In this document: positions 13,201 through 26,200 of the stretch, in pieces
Layout of the letters: each line of letters begins with the position of its first letter
Position numbering within the stretch: the first letter of the stretch is position 1
Assembly: GCA_000708835.1 (NCBI GenBank)
Contig: DF237374.1
Location: 1-64,000, forward strand
Direction: 5' to 3'
DNA from: Klebsormidium nitens
Taxonomy: Eukaryota > Streptophyta > Klebsormidiophyceae > Klebsormidiales > Klebsormidiaceae
DNA: 64,000 nt
The notes under the pieces: generated by a model
The model's database searches: none
Seen by the model: only the letters and a program-made list of their open reading frames with translations
What the model was told of the DNA's origin: nothing
Made by a program: the position numbers and the translations under genes

Positions 13201-16200
13201 GTAAATCGAGCCGTGACTCGTACGTACAGGTCCAGCACAGCCGCATAGGGAGCCTTCTGGGCGGACGGGGCCTCAGCGGCGGCGAGCGCCGGCGGGTGCG
13301 CATCGGGATGGAGCTCGTGACGGACTGTGACGTCCTGCTGATGGACGAGCCGACGTCAGGGCTGGACAGCCACAGGTAAGGGTGTAATAAGAATCACAGG
13401 GAGAGGACAGTAGGTCGGTCGGAGCCTTGCAGTCGTCTGGTAGGATTGGAGAAGGTGGACTGATCGCTCCGCCTACGGGTTGCATCTAGAGTTGTTTCTG
13501 AATGTCAAGTAGTTTTAAGCATGAAACATTGCGTAATGGCAGCTCCTAGCAACCTTGTTGAGAGTTGCTGACGTCCCAGCTTTATGTTGCACCATGTTGC
13601 ATATGATCATACGGGGCTGCTTAGATGCAGATTGCTGCATACAATAGGAAGGATCTGACGGCCACACTCGAGAAGTTGGGTCGTCTTATCCTAGGTTCGC
13701 ATCACTGCTCTTGCGCTGGTAAAAGTTCACGTACAGCGGGCAAAGACTCTGACCCGTTAAGCAGGTGTACGACCTGAAACGTTTGACACGGGTCTCCGTG
13801 GCATTCTGCTGGAAATGCGCCGATCGCTCCAAAGGCCCTGTCAACAGCCGGGCGAACGTCTGCAAGCCGCCAGATAGCGCGCTCAAAACTCTGACCCCTC
13901 CTTGACAGGGCCCTCAAGCTGCTCCAACAACTGCACGCGATTGCGCGCACTGGGAAGACAGTCATCCTGAGCGTGCACCAGCCGTCGCAGGAGGCCTTCG
14001 AGCAACTAGACCAGGCGAGTAATTTCTGCCCCTGACAAAGCTTCTTCTTTCCCCAATGTATTGAAAGACGGTATGCTTCGACGTCGAAAGCCCCTCAGAG
14101 TCCTGTCGTTCGGTTTCCTTTCCTTGGTCACGCACGCTCTGCTCGGTTCTCCCTTGTTCGAAGTCTGCTTGGTACTGTGCGCTAAACAAAGGACAAAAGG
14201 AAGCATGCCCGTGCTCGCGTTTTTAGTACCTTATGACCCTAAGACTCTGAAACACTGGGTACCGAAATCAGCTGGGGTGCACAACCTCGTTTGTTTGCTA
14301 CACGGAAACTCGCCTGTTGCTCGGTTCTTCTTGCATCGCCAAAAATCTTGACAAACTTCCGGATTTACTCTCGAGTCGTTTTAAACGGCAATGAGACGGA
14401 CTTCTTGTTGCGACGACCGTGGGTTTGCTGTCCGCAGATCCTGCTGCTGTCCGCATCCGGACACCAGATGTACTGCGGACCTCGCGACGGTCTCCCCCGC
14501 TACTTCGAGGCGATCGGGCGACCCTGCCCCCCAAACCGCACTTTCCCAGACCATATGCTCAGCATCGTTAGCGCAGACGACGTGTCCGAAAACCCCGCGA
14601 AACCCCTGTCCGAAACCTCGTCCGCATCTTTAAATGAGGATCCATTAGCAGCTTGCGCTTACGGTGAAACCTCCGAGAGTGCGCAAGCCGACCCGGAGAA
14701 CCCTGCGCCTAACCCGGGAAGGTTAGCCCCGAGCCCTAACGGGTTCACCCACCATACCAAGGATAAGATAGGTGCAGTCAGCCAGCCGCACGCGGCAGAG
14801 AGCAGCAGAGCAAGCAAACCGCAAGCAGCGCAAAGCACGCCAAAACGCAAACGCCGTGACCCAAATTTGCGGCGGTCCTTCGTGACCCAGTTGCTAGTCT
14901 TGTACAAACGCGAGCTGCTAAACGTGTTCCGTAACCCGGGTTTGCTCCTAACCCACGTGGTGGTCAGCGTCATTCTCGGGCTGCTGGTGGGTGGGGTTTA
15001 CTACCAGGTTAGCGGGAACCTGGCCGGGTTCCAAAACAGGGCCGGGGCGTTCTACTTCACGATTGTCTTCCTAGCGCTCTCGAGGTAAATGAATGACGAA
15101 AACTTGGCCTCGCAAAAGTCCCCTTTGTCTTCCTTTCGTGGTCAATCCTTCATTCTTAAGCAAGCTAGGTTCACCTCTCTTGAATGCATTTCTGCAAGTG
15201 CCCTTCATCGCTGTCTTGTCTTGCACTTTCTGTTTGAAGCCGATCGGCCATTCTTCATCTTTGAACCTTCGGATCCGTGTTATGTTCATGGGCAATAATG
15301 ATATTTCTGCAAATATGCTTTCTCTCTTCCTTTCTACCGTGCCGATATTCGGATTCGGTGACTAGAAGTGACTCATGCGCCCAACAGAAATTCTGACATG
15401 TTAAGCGGTAATGATCGCTTAAACTTTTATCTCTCGCTACCCCAATTCTGCAAAGTCACCCAACGACCCTGTGATGGAATCTTTGGCGTCGGAAGGGGCC
15501 ACAATTCAGTCACTGAAACGTTGTACTGTCAACCCATCTGCTCTGTGATCGTTTGTGAGTCTCGGACCCCCATCTTCTGCAGCACGAGCGCGCTGGAAGC
15601 CTTCATCTCGGAGCGCGCGATCTTCGTCAGCGAGGGTGCCGGCCGCTTCTACTCCCCGCTCGCGTTCTTCGTCCCCAAGGTCTCCCTCGATTGGCTGCTG
15701 CTGCGGATCCTGCCGTCGCTCATCTATGGCACGTGAGTCCGGGAAGATCCTCGTCGTCCGGCCATTTCTCTTTCGTCTTTTAACTTCTCGATCGCGTTCT
15801 TCGTCCCCAAGGTCTCCCTCGACTGGCTGCTGCTGCGGAACCTGCCATGATCCATCCCTCATTAATGGCACGTGAGTTCAGGAGAGTCTCCTTATCCTGC
15901 TCTAGATTGTTCAGTTAACTCCGCAATGTTCAGATGAACCCTAGTCTGAGCTCCGCGAGATGTACTTAGCTCTGCTCTAAGCTCCGTGCTGATAATTGGG
16001 GTCTTCTTCGAATGCTGCCTCGGTCCCTCTTCCAAGTTCAATCTAGCAAAGCCCTGCGAAGCTGTTAGGATTGTCCGTCGATCCTAACGAACCCGTTCTT
16101 CTTGATTTTCCAACCTTTTGTTCTCCATTGTACCGTCACTACAGGTCTGAGGCGCTGCTCAAATACGAGGAGTCATGCTGAACCTTAGCTTTGAAGGTTC

Positions 16201-17638
16201 ACTAATCCAGAACGAAGAACGTTTACTCAACCACTTGGCTTGCGCTTCATCTACTTCCATTGCATTTTTCACGAACTTGTCTTACTCATTGGATGCGCTT
16301 GTCCAGATCTTGGAAATCCCGGACGAATCATATGTTGCTCTTTACAGAATGAATCGGTCACGTACTACTTTCTTTCCTTTTTTTCTGGCTCCGCAAGCCT
16401 GCATGCCTGGAATATCCCTCTGAAACCTCGCCTAAACCCGATTTCCTGAATCCTGTTTCTGCTCGCAGCATCCTCTACTTCATGATGGGCCTGCGCACCG
16501 ACGGCGGCCGCTTCGGCGTCTTCCTCGCCGTCCTCTTCCTCGTCAGCGTGACGTCATCCTCGCTGTGCGTCCTCGTCAGCCTGGCCGTGCCGTCCGTCGC
16601 GATCGCCAACGTCGTCGCTCTAGTTGCAATCCTCGTTTTCCTCTGCTTCGGGGGGTTCCTGGTGAACGGCGAAAGCATCCCCCCGGCGCTGAGGTGGCTG
16701 CCCAAAATATCATTCGTGACGTACGCATTTGAGGCGCTCATGATCAACGAGCTCCACGGGCTGACGTTCTCGTTCCGGACGGTGGGAATAGGCCCCGTCC
16801 TGTCGCTGAAAGGTGGGCGCTGACGTCACCCTCCCTGCTGTTGCTGTCCTGATTATCAGAGTGACGCCCTCTATGTCTTTGAAGTCGTTCTTGGAAAAGC
16901 CGAATGATGTGAATGATGTGAGCAGCCGCGCATGTCTCTTTTCAACCTTTTCGGCCAAGCATGAAAGCATGAATCGGAGATTTCCCGTCGGCCTGTCATC
17001 TTTAAACCTTCTATAATTGTGTGCTTGATTGTCGGACTCTTTCCGCGTTCACATTCTGTTGAATTGGTGTTCTTTGCACCAACCTTCAAAGAGGCTCGGT
17101 CGCTTTTGTACAATACGTTTCCGCTGCGGTATCCCAAGTCCCCACCTTTCAGCTTTTTATGCACCGTCGAAGCACCTTGACGAATCAGGTGTGAATCATT
17201 AGGGAACATTGAAGAATTGAGCATCGTATATGGCCGCAACTGAGATGATGCTTGGCATTATATTTACGTTTCCCTCTGCGCGTCAGGCTTTCCGACCTGA
17301 GTCTCAGATTGTGTGTGCGGATGCTTATCGACATGCAAACGTGGCTGGCAATACTCAAAAACAAACGGGGCAGCAAACAACCGCAAGCTGACGAGCCACG
17401 GTCACTGCATTTTCTTCGACGCTCAACTGTGATGTTCGCGAATCATGTCAATCAAACGAAGGGACTTTCTTGCTGCATTGCAGGGGATAGCTTTTTGGAC
17501 CAGCTCGGTCTGAGCCGCAACACACTGGGCCGGGATCTGGGCATTCTGGCTGCGATGGCGGGCATTTACATCTGCGCTGCCTGCGTGCTACTGCACCTAC
17601 GAGTCCGGGCCGGAAGGATGATGAGAATGCGCCCATAG
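4277..17638 (+). CDS. ABCG half-transporter with long Cys-rich extracellular N-terminus (ABCG24/28-like)
   Basis: The exons, checked by phase, are 4277-4478, 5292-5692, 6068-6227, 6795-7116, 7741-7987, 8466-8750, 9595-9732, 10222-10717, 11828-12048, 12514-12651, 13230-13375, 13909-14014, 14438-15084, 15583-15732, 16469-16812 and 17484-17638, giving 1385 residues. A signal peptide (about 1-27) leads into an extracellular region with EGF-like Cys clusters ([12 protein letters not shown] in exon 4, [14 protein letters not shown] in exon 5) and many N-glycosylation sites. A first membrane helix lies near residues 607-630. The nucleotide-binding domain has Walker [10 protein letters not shown] (near 775), Q-loop PQDD, signature LSGGE (near 886), Walker [13 protein letters not shown] (near 905-917) and H-loop SVHQPS. 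The membrane domain follows at about 1100-1380. The layout of exported domain, helix, ABC domain and six helices matches plant ABCG24/28, so it should be an ATP-driven exporter that dimerises. The substrate is unknown. Exons 9 and 12 end in GC rather than GT donors. Introns carry decayed copies of exon edges. Confidence 0.92.
7571..7840 (+). repeat. Exon-5 acceptor edge duplicated in ABCG intron 4
   Basis: The end of intron 4 plus the first roughly 90 bases of exon 5 (7725-7840) has an upstream copy at about 7571-7680. The copy keeps the motif ACACTTTTCCGTACAG just before a usable AG and follows exon 5 with scattered substitutions and short indels. The copy is not contiguous with the rest of the exon, so it is intronic. 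Confidence 0.85.
9060..9640 (+). repeat. Five-unit tandem array of the exon-7 acceptor junction (ABCG intron 6)
   Basis: The word AGGTCCCCTGCCCGAC or a close variant recurs with its AG at 9072, 9192, 9330, 9462 and 9594, a period of about 120-138 bases. Each unit holds a polypyrimidine-like intron end, the acceptor AG and the start of exon 7. Only the last unit continues into the conserved coding sequence. The four upstream units are decayed but keep AG dinucleotides, so cryptic acceptor use is possible. Confidence 0.9.
11295..11895 (+). repeat. Repeated copies of the Walker-A exon edge (ABCG intron 8)
   Basis: Four degraded copies of the intron 8/exon 9 junction (near 11295-11345, 11401-11490, 11521-11580 and 11695-11795) precede the real exon at 11828. 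They share GTGTCCGACNTC and TTCACCGCGCGTCC. None of them reaches the Walker A glycine/lysine loop, so none can encode a second nucleotide-binding site. Confidence 0.88.
12943..13101. mobile_element. MITE-like foldback element with ATC target duplication (ABCG intron 10)
   Basis: The ends are perfect 12-base inverted repeats TTAGGAATAATA / TATTATTCCTAA. Homology extends imperfectly to about 33 bases, down to the inner motif ATAAGCTC / GAGCTTAT. The element is flanked by a direct ATC triplet at 12940-12942 and 13102-13104. The 159-base body has no coding capacity, and its C-rich core (TACCCACCCTAACCCCCAAAC) recurs elsewhere in the window. It sits wholly within intron 10. It looks like a non-autonomous DNA transposon; the superfamily is not assigned. 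Confidence 0.75.
15680..15885 (+). repeat. Exon-14 donor edge duplicated in ABCG intron 14
   Basis: The last roughly 50 bases of exon 14 together with the donor GTGAGT are repeated about 110 bases downstream (15788-15880). The copy reads the same protein for about 15 residues and then meets a stop. It retains its own GGCACGTGAGT donor. Confidence 0.88.
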
Positions 17639-20200
17639 GCGCGCTTTACGAGCCAGGAGTCGTAAACGATTCTCCGGAGCTGTATTTTAGGTTCGCATAT
17701 GCACGCGCTCGAAGTAGGGTCTTGGTTGTCGAATGGTTAGTACCATGTCAGGAGATCTTGAGCTATGTACTTTGACTAGACAAATAGCAAGACAAATATG
17801 AAATGACTATTGGAATAGCTTTGTGGATGGGCGCAAGCTCCATTTAGTCCCAAATGGGGCACAATACTCGGACAGCGGCACTTCCGGATGGGAAAGCATT
17901 TGACCGGATATGGGCAACTTTGATAAATATCCGCCAGCACGAAAGGATTGTGGCGGATTGCTCACGTCTTCTTTGCAGCGCATGTATGGCCTCTTGATCG
18001 TCTCTTGTTCGTCAGACAGTTGCGCGCCTTTCCATGTATCTAGCTTAATGTCGCCAGATTTCGGCTAGCTCTAGAAATCCAAGGTTTGTCTTCTGTGGCG
18101 TAATGAGTTGAGGTTAGACGGTGTCGGGAATGCTCAACATGTACAGTCAAAGTGAGAAACCATGATGCCTATGTACTAAGCTACGTGCAATAGCGAAATC
18201 TTCTCTCAAAAACATACCTTTGAGAAGGACTTCGAGAATCACAACAACTTCCGAATTCAATGTCAGAGGTGCAAAACAGGGATTCGTACGGCACCTGTCT
18301 CATGCATGCATGGGCAGCATGCAGATGCACTCATGCGAATTTGAGGTTCGATTGCGCCTTCTGACAGATTGAGATTGCTCAATTATGTGCAAGATTTCGG
18401 TTGCCCAAAATCTGGCACTTCGAATGCCGATGAATGGATATAGGTAACCAGACTGTGAAGACAGACATGTAAAAGCCATGCATTTTACATAAAAGCTCCA
18501 CAATTGAAAAGGGCAGGCACTGGCACACATGGATGGGTACGATACCGCAAATAGTGCATGCAAGTTGGTCTCTCTTCTCTCAAAAATGTCGTTGCCAGTG
18601 CTGCACACTGAGTGCCAATCACAGTGCACACGCTGCGCAGCGTCCAGGCGGCCGCTCTCCAGGCACGTGACGGTAATCGAACCCAAGTACCGTACTCAGT
18701 ACCCATACCCATGTGTGTTGGATGCTCAACGCCGTTCGATCGTCTTGTAATCTCTATCGGACGGTCCGGAAGAACTTCCTTATCCTTCGATACCGGGACA
18801 AATCGCCAAAGTCAACGACCGAACGGTACCAAGGGTACCGCCTCCTAATTATTCTACCCGCACGAGTGTAGACACCGTAATCAGCATCCCTTGTTCTGAA
18901 GCCCTGGCCTAAGTTTTGGTGTGACGACGGTGATTAGTTTCTAAAGTTTCGAAACTAAATTTGCGCCTCCTGTAAAGCCGGCCCCGGCGTATTCGGTGTT
19001 AAAACCATCATTGTCAGTGACCGTGGTTAAATCGACCACAATTCGACGATGTCACTGCCGGCTGGGCACCAGCAGGGCTCCTCGAGTTGACCGTCGATGC
19101 CTTCACCGCCGGTTAGGCACAAGCTTTGTAACACGTATAGCGAAAATCAAGGAAAGTACCGGTAACCACATGGATCCCCGTGGTTAGACCGTAGATACCG
19201 GCGCCGAGTTTGCGAAAAACGACTTTTAGGCCTCAGAACTCAGAGTGCTTCTACGACCGGTACGTCTCCTTACGAGCATCACAAATGCATTATTGACCCT
19301 CCGAGCCCCGACTCGTTCACTCGCGATGACGACAGAGCCCGCACGCGCGAAATGCTTCTTCCATCGTTTTCACTGGTCGAAATAAGCCACGCGGGTTCAT
19401 GTCAGAAATAAGGCAGGCGAAATGCCGGCCTTCTCACTTGGTGCGTCTTTGCTGCTGAAAGCCTCGGTCCGTATAATCGGATGGCTGAGATCGCCTGAAA
19501 GCACTCAGGAAATCCCATCGACGGTTTCAAAGCATGTCAGAGCTTGTCCCCCGGCCCAGTGCTCGGGTCGTCTTCTCTGTCAATGGCTGGACTATGCACA
19601 AAGGCGGGCTGATGATGCACACTCTGCTGGTATAGCCTATAGGTAGCTAGGTAGGGGTCCTAGGCTGCACGGCGAAGGGGCCAAAAACTTAGGATAACGA
19701 CTTTCATGCACGAGCTTTGCATGAGAAAGTGGGCAGGCCGCAGTGGGCTTCGAAAGAGCCTTTGCAACAGGTGGCAGATAGGTATCCTACGCTTAGGATC
19801 TGGGCACAGGCTCTGCACAATCATGAGCGCCAAGCCACTCAGCTGACGCATGGTGCTGGTGAATTCTGGCCCTAGCTTCTAGCTACCGTAGTATCTATTC
19901 TGTTTTAAAGTGCTTGAAATTGAAGCGAACGCCCTCAACTCTTAGTGCGGAGGATGAAGCTGAAACGAACGAAGGTCCTGTTCTTGAAGGAATTGCAAGA
20001 CCAAAGGTGGCACCACCAGAGCTTTCTGAAAGGGGCGCGCAAGGCGTTTTCTTGAGGTTGTCACGCGCGAGGTAAACTTATTTTCTGCTGGGTAAACTGC
20101 CTTTAGAAACGTGAAAAGAGGTGAATTTTGGGGGTGGCGAGAGCCCATTTTAAAATGCTGTTACGGAGGCCCGCCCACAATTTCCCCACCCCCGTCAGCC
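17639..20200. other. Intergenic between tandem ABCG and hydrolase genes
   Basis: No open frame here resembles an exon. Around 18840-19200 there are several short inverted motifs (for example GTGGTTAAATCGACCAC, a small hairpin), which hint at an old foldback element, but I could not define its ends. The right end should contain the promoter and 5' UTR of the hydrolase gene. Confidence 0.45.
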
Positions 20201-23200
20201 ATGAGGCATTCGTCCTCGCCCGCGCTTAACCCCCGCTTCGCGACCCGGAAAACCAAGTCCAAGCTGCGCCGCCCCGTGTCACTGCCTCTCGCCGCCGCCA
20301 TGACGGTGCGACTGCTCAAGGCCTCACATGGCCTCCACCTCTGCTCCCCAAAATTCATTCTGTTAGCCCTAGTTATCATAACCACGGTCACCGTAACCTG
20401 CATGGAGGTGGCGCGCCTCCGGCCGCATTTCCACCCTGGCAGGGTGGGGCTCGCCGACAGGACCCAGCTTCTCGTGTTTGGGGGGGCGGCGAAGCAGGGA
20501 AAAGTGGGCACCGGCCAGAAAGTTCCGGGGGGGGCGCGAGAAACGATGAGCTGGGGGCGGACGATGGGGCCACGAGGGGGGGGGGAGAAGAAACACCCCC
20601 CGATTAGGGAAATTGAGAATGCTGGGCTCGACGATTTCTGGGCAGCAGGGTTTGGGGATGCGGAAACAGAGCTCGAGGGGGGGGACGATCTCGTGGTGTC
20701 GGACGCTGGAAAATTTGCGCAGAAAGGGGGGGTGAGTGGCCAACTGCCGGAGGGGGGGGGCGAGCAGGACCAGTGGGAGAGGCTCGTGAGCACACCTGCG
20801 GTGGAGACGATCGAGGGGCGGGACGTGATTTGGCAGGTGAGCATGCTTCTGAACCTTCGATGCAAAAACCCTTTGCTTTTGGTGCGTGAGGGGGCTTATG
20901 TGATTGTGAGCTATTTCATTATGCACAATGTTGGCCGTATCTTAGCAGGTGCCGATGTAGTTCCCACGACCACTTCCTTCTAGAATGGCAAGGTTCTGGT
21001 TTTTGCTGGCGTCATTGCACAATCATCACAGTTGGGGCACTCCGGTTTTTGCTTTCCCAGTTGACAGGCTTGGGGCGCCTTGTCCTGATGGTCGTGGGCT
21101 TCTGTAGAAGGGATCCCTCAGAGATCCAAGATCATGCACACAGGCTTGCTTCCTGGTGGGCAAATAATTGCTCAAGTTTTCAGGGGTTGACATGACGGCA
21201 TTTCGTAAGTCAGCAGGTGGGATGTGTGTGTAATTTTGAGGTTGTTAGCTCGATGGGCTCTAGCGCTGAATGGTTTGACCAGTGGGCTCGTAAAGCCTGT
21301 GCTAGCTGCAATTTTCCGTCGTTGCTGTGCGTTGCTTCAGCTGGAAAGAGAAGGCAAGGAAGCCCAGGAGTTCTGACTGCAGCCCAGAACGTTATTAGCC
21401 TCTAATCATAATTGAGCATTTCCTCGCTGGATAGAAATGTTTGGGCACATTTGCATACATCGTCCAGCGTAGGGCATTTTTCCGCAGCTGAAGTCAGCGA
21501 CACACAATCGCATTTGACGAAGAAGAGCTGAACAATCAAACAAGCGGCTGGCAATGTGATCGTCGGGCGTTCAACGCCAGGGGCATTTGAGTGGCCTTTG
21601 TTTGATATGTTGGCACACCACAGCCAAAGACAATCTCAGCTCAACCTCACACCTTTTGATTGAAATACCTGCGCGCTAGTGAGGTTTTGGGAGCTCAGTT
21701 CAAATTGTCACTGTAAGAAGCGTCAGCGAGTGCACCAGCGAGTTTGAGTAGATCTACTAGTAAGGGCAACGTTTCAAGCCACTTCTGATATAGCAGAGCA
21801 AGCTGCACTCCACATGTCAATCTCAGTTGCTACCTTTGTTGCTCAAACAGAGTGTTGCAAATCATGCGACCACTGTTTTAATGAAGCATTATGCACAGAG
21901 AAGACGTTGTCATTTACAGCTTGAACAGGTCAAATATGGGGCACTAGCTGTGGCAAGGTGGCCAGCTGTCGCAATACACTACAGGTTCTCAAATCAACCG
22001 GAACATACCATTCACAGAGCCCACTAAACTTCACCATTTCAAATGTCAGCTGGGCTGGAAATCTTCTAGGGTCAACTGTTGCAAAGTAATCATTTCAAAT
22101 CTTCTCCCACCATCATCCACTTCCTCTCGCTTCCCAACTTTTCTTTATTCCGTTTCTTTTGTGATCTTCAGATTTCAAATCTCAGATCTCTTGAGGAAAA
22201 CCAGAGGAAGCTGTTTGTTATGATAACCGTGACTCAGAGCAGCACAGAGGACAGTACTTGTGGGTGCAGAAAGATGACGTGATGTGTGATGTCGTTCCCT
22301 CCAGGTGCCTCCTGGGGAGCCCACAAGAGTGATCCTTCTCGCGCAAGGAAGGAACGAGCAAGCGGATTCTTGGTGGCTGCAATCTAGCACGTGCCCCGAG
22401 TGTTCTGGGTGAGGTTCCGAGCTTTTGTGGTTTAGGGGGTAACAGGATCTGGAGATTGAAATGTCAACGTTTGTTTGGTTCTCCTGTAATGGCAAGGTTG
22501 ATCAACGACAGTGTTTTGACAGCTGGCAACTCATGGCGTTCATTGTGGTCTTCTAGATTCTATAGTTCGTTAAGGAGGTGATAAGAGCAAAGATAAAAAT
22601 GCAAAAATATGATGAGCCTCGATCAAACCCATCATACTTAACCCGGAGATTGACCAGCACCCATATCCATCCTACTTCCCCAACTAACCCTTTCCACCCC
22701 ATAGCGATGACCTTATAATTATATTTACTCATGCATTTGTCCTTCGAACTTGGACCCCAATTCTGTGGGCAGAGTGGTATCGTTTTCAGGTTGAGATACA
22801 GCCAGGTCGAGCTAGGTCGGAGCCCGTAGGACAAGTCGGGTTACTTTAGGGGTTAAGACTTGACCTGAAATCGTAACGGAATTCGTGCAGGTCTCCACCT
22901 GCGGTCGGCATCACGGAAGCTGCGCTGCGGCACAGCTACGTAGTCCTTACGATCGACAACGGGGCTTGACAATTGAGAATCTTGGATACGAAAAAGCATA
23001 CAAATATCCAACACAGATATCTGAGTTTCTGTATAGGTCCCCTCCTGCCGTTGGCATCACGGAAGCTGCGCTCCGACACGGTTACGTAGTCGTGACGATC
23101 GACAACGGGCGCTGGAGCCGGGAGATCCCGTACAACGACAAGGAGCTGACGTGGGACAACCGGTGGCCGCTGTACAAGAACGCTGACGTCAGCGTGGTGG

Positions 23201-26200
23201 CGGCGGTGCTCGAGGAGTGGCGGGCGCGCGAGGTGAGCTGGGGGGAGCGCTTATGTGCGTCTGCTTATGTCTTTCGGAATGAGTGCCAAAGGGCCCCTGG
23301 CTATCATAGGTACTCTTAGAGTACGGAAAAGTATCGGGCTCCCTTTTGGGCTCCTCGAAATTGCTTCAGGGTTTCTTTGCGATCGGGAGTCCGTGAACAA
23401 GGCTGTCAAGCCTTCAAGCATTCTTCAGCAAAAGTGAGCATATTTGAGCCTGAGTATGACGGATCCTACCCACGGATGGCTTCTTAACGGGGAAGAACTG
23501 GGCAGCGAAACGTGCAAGGAAGGGGAGCTAAAGAGATCTGTTGGTTGCTTTTTGTAACCGGCTAAACGAAAGATGGCAATCGGCTGCGAAGTAATCGGAG
23601 AGAGGTCGGATTACCCATGTTAGAATGGCACGGGGCCCATAAGCAATCCGAGGGATCCCTTTGATGTGCGGTCAATGGCAAAGTGAATGTTGGGGCCCGG
23701 GAGCCAGCAGAGGAAGGAATAGCTGCATCAAGTTCAGCGGAAGTTGTTGTTAAGAGGGGCGGCAAGCACACAGAAGGCTCTGCCTTGGTCCTAGCAGCCG
23801 TCGAAAGCACTGGCTGCTCCCTTTTGTCAAGTGCCATCTGTAACGGTTTGCGGGGGTTCCTGAGACCTTGAACGATTCTACAATGCATAGCTAGATTTCA
23901 TTTGGAGTGCGGGCGTCGGTTGATGGTTCGCGGGCGCTTGAGCAGTCGTTCACTCCCATGGAAGGACCCAGCATCCGCTAAGCGGCGAAGCTGGATATTC
24001 GCATAGGGCACGATGAACGGTCTATCGACCTGTACTGGCCTATGTGCTTTCTTTCGATCCTTTGTTTCAATGATCCACAGAAATAAGGTTGCGTTTCCCT
24101 ACCCACTTCATCAGGTAGAGCCTTCGTCGATCTACGTCTTAGCTCATGTCATCGACAGTGCTCTTACTTAAGCACGTTGATGTAGCTTAGTGCCGCTCGT
24201 TGACCCCGCGCCTCCTCTGCAGGGCTTGAGCGCACTTCCCCTCGTCTGCCTCGGCTTCTCTGGGGGCGCCCGCTTATGCTCGGTGAGCGTCCAACCACAC
24301 CCTGCCACGTGGTCGACCTGTTTTTGAGCTGTTGGCCTTCTTGGATCGTCGCAGCTTGATGCAAGCTAGGAAGCAGGTTGCATGTTGCTTGTTTGTCATT
24401 CCGCAGCCGGGAGGTTTTTGACAGAGTTCGGTTCCTTCTCTCAACCAAAGGGCATGTGGATCTTCTAACCTTTCAGCAATGCATCCGACGGTGTTCGGCC
24501 GAAACAGTAGGTTTCGATCCGCCCACGTCAAAGCTGACAGTGGTTTTGGCCCACGCTCAGTAGCTATTCAACTTATCCGAAGGTCGGATGTCTGCAAGGC
24601 TGACGATCTCCCTCATACCCTTTTCCATTTTAAACTAATGACCCTGACACGTGGCGTGCAGATGTTGAGCCACGCGGCGCCCGTCGCGGCGCAGGCGCTG
24701 TACATGCACCCCGGAAACGGCAAGGCGATCACTTCGCACCCGCGCGCCGACGGCACCCCCTACCCGCCCTCGTTGTTTGTTCACAGTGAGTCACTGAAAC
24801 TTTTGCTAACGCGGCCAATGCTTCTTTTCGGATCTTGGGGTTTAAGGTGAAAAGGAGATTCTCGCGCTGACGTGTCCGTTATGTTGGTTCGGGGAGTGGT
24901 TCGCAGTGAATGGCCGAAGCTTATTGCTGAGATGCCCAAGTTTCTCTCTGTACGATTCCGGACCGTTGGCTCGTTTCTGCGGTGAAGAGGAGCTTTTTGT
25001 GAGACCGTGTGGATCGTGTTGGTTTGGTGAGAACTTTGAGCTGTATCTGGGCCCCTCTTGTTGAAGTGGGCGGGTAGCTCAACGCGTGATTAGCCAGAGG
25101 GGAAGGCAAAGGTCAAGCGGAGAAATGGTGCACGGGGTCAAGCACCTCATGGAGAAGTTTTTAATTCCCTGAAAAGCGCCTGCAAAGCTGGAAGTTTTTT
25201 GTTCTTCGCTTTTGACGAAATCGGAAGCTCCTTCAGGAGTGATCCTGTCATGTTCGTTGGTTTCGAAAGTTGGATTCCGGTAGCTAGCTACACAAGCATT
25301 TGGTTCCCTGTGTTTTGATCCTGTAGTAATCTTTATATCCTGAAATCTTGGAACGTGAAATCCCTAGAATAGTAAGTACTACAATCTTGACACCAAATCT
25401 GAAAACCTGCAATTTTGACAATTTTGAATCTTTGCAGTGCCCCGCCACCACGAGCTCAACTCCCTGCTGAAGCACTCCATGGAGTCGCTGACGTCACGTG
25501 ACGTCACGGTCGGTTTGCTGGAGGTGTACCCGACTCGCGTCACTACGGAGTGGCTGTCCGAACACATGGGCAGGCACCTGACGGCAGCCGACATCGAAAA
25601 GGTGGGCTCTCAGCTGTTTCCGGGTTGCGCACTTTTCGCATTTCTCGGATTTCGGACCCCTTAACTTCGCAACCAAGATGTTGCACGGCCAGTCTGCAAT
25701 TCATTATGCGCGAGATTTGCGGAAATCGACGATATACTGGATTCTCGGCCTTTGTAGTGACTATCGAACCATCCGTCGAAAACAACATCTTGGGTGCGAG
25801 ATTAAGGGCCCCGAGAATCTTTCACGATCCTAGATATGCTTGGGGTTACATGGGCAAGGGGCCTCACGTTAGCCGGGCTTGTGAGTCTTTGCCTCGATTT
25901 TCAGAAGGGATTCAATAAATGAAAAGAAGGAGGGGAAGGGAAGAAGAAGAGACGAAATAGGAAACTTAAAAAGGAATTAGGGCATTGCTTGAGGAGTTGG
26001 GACACCTGATATCAACCGAAAGTGGCAGGCTGGTTTTTGACTGTAAGCAGCGTATTGTCATGCACAGAGTGTCAGTCCTTGTCGCTTTCTGCGACACTCT
26101 GTCAGTGCAGCTACAGATAGGGATCTAGACATACTGCCGAGAACACTGTAGCATCATGCTTTATGCTCAGAGAACAGTCGTGTTGATCGATGTCATGATG

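Noticed and set aside
25071-25140. tRNA-like start GGGCGGGTAGCTCAACGCG
   Set aside because: No anticodon arm, T-loop or acceptor stem partner follows. It lies in an intron of the hydrolase gene.
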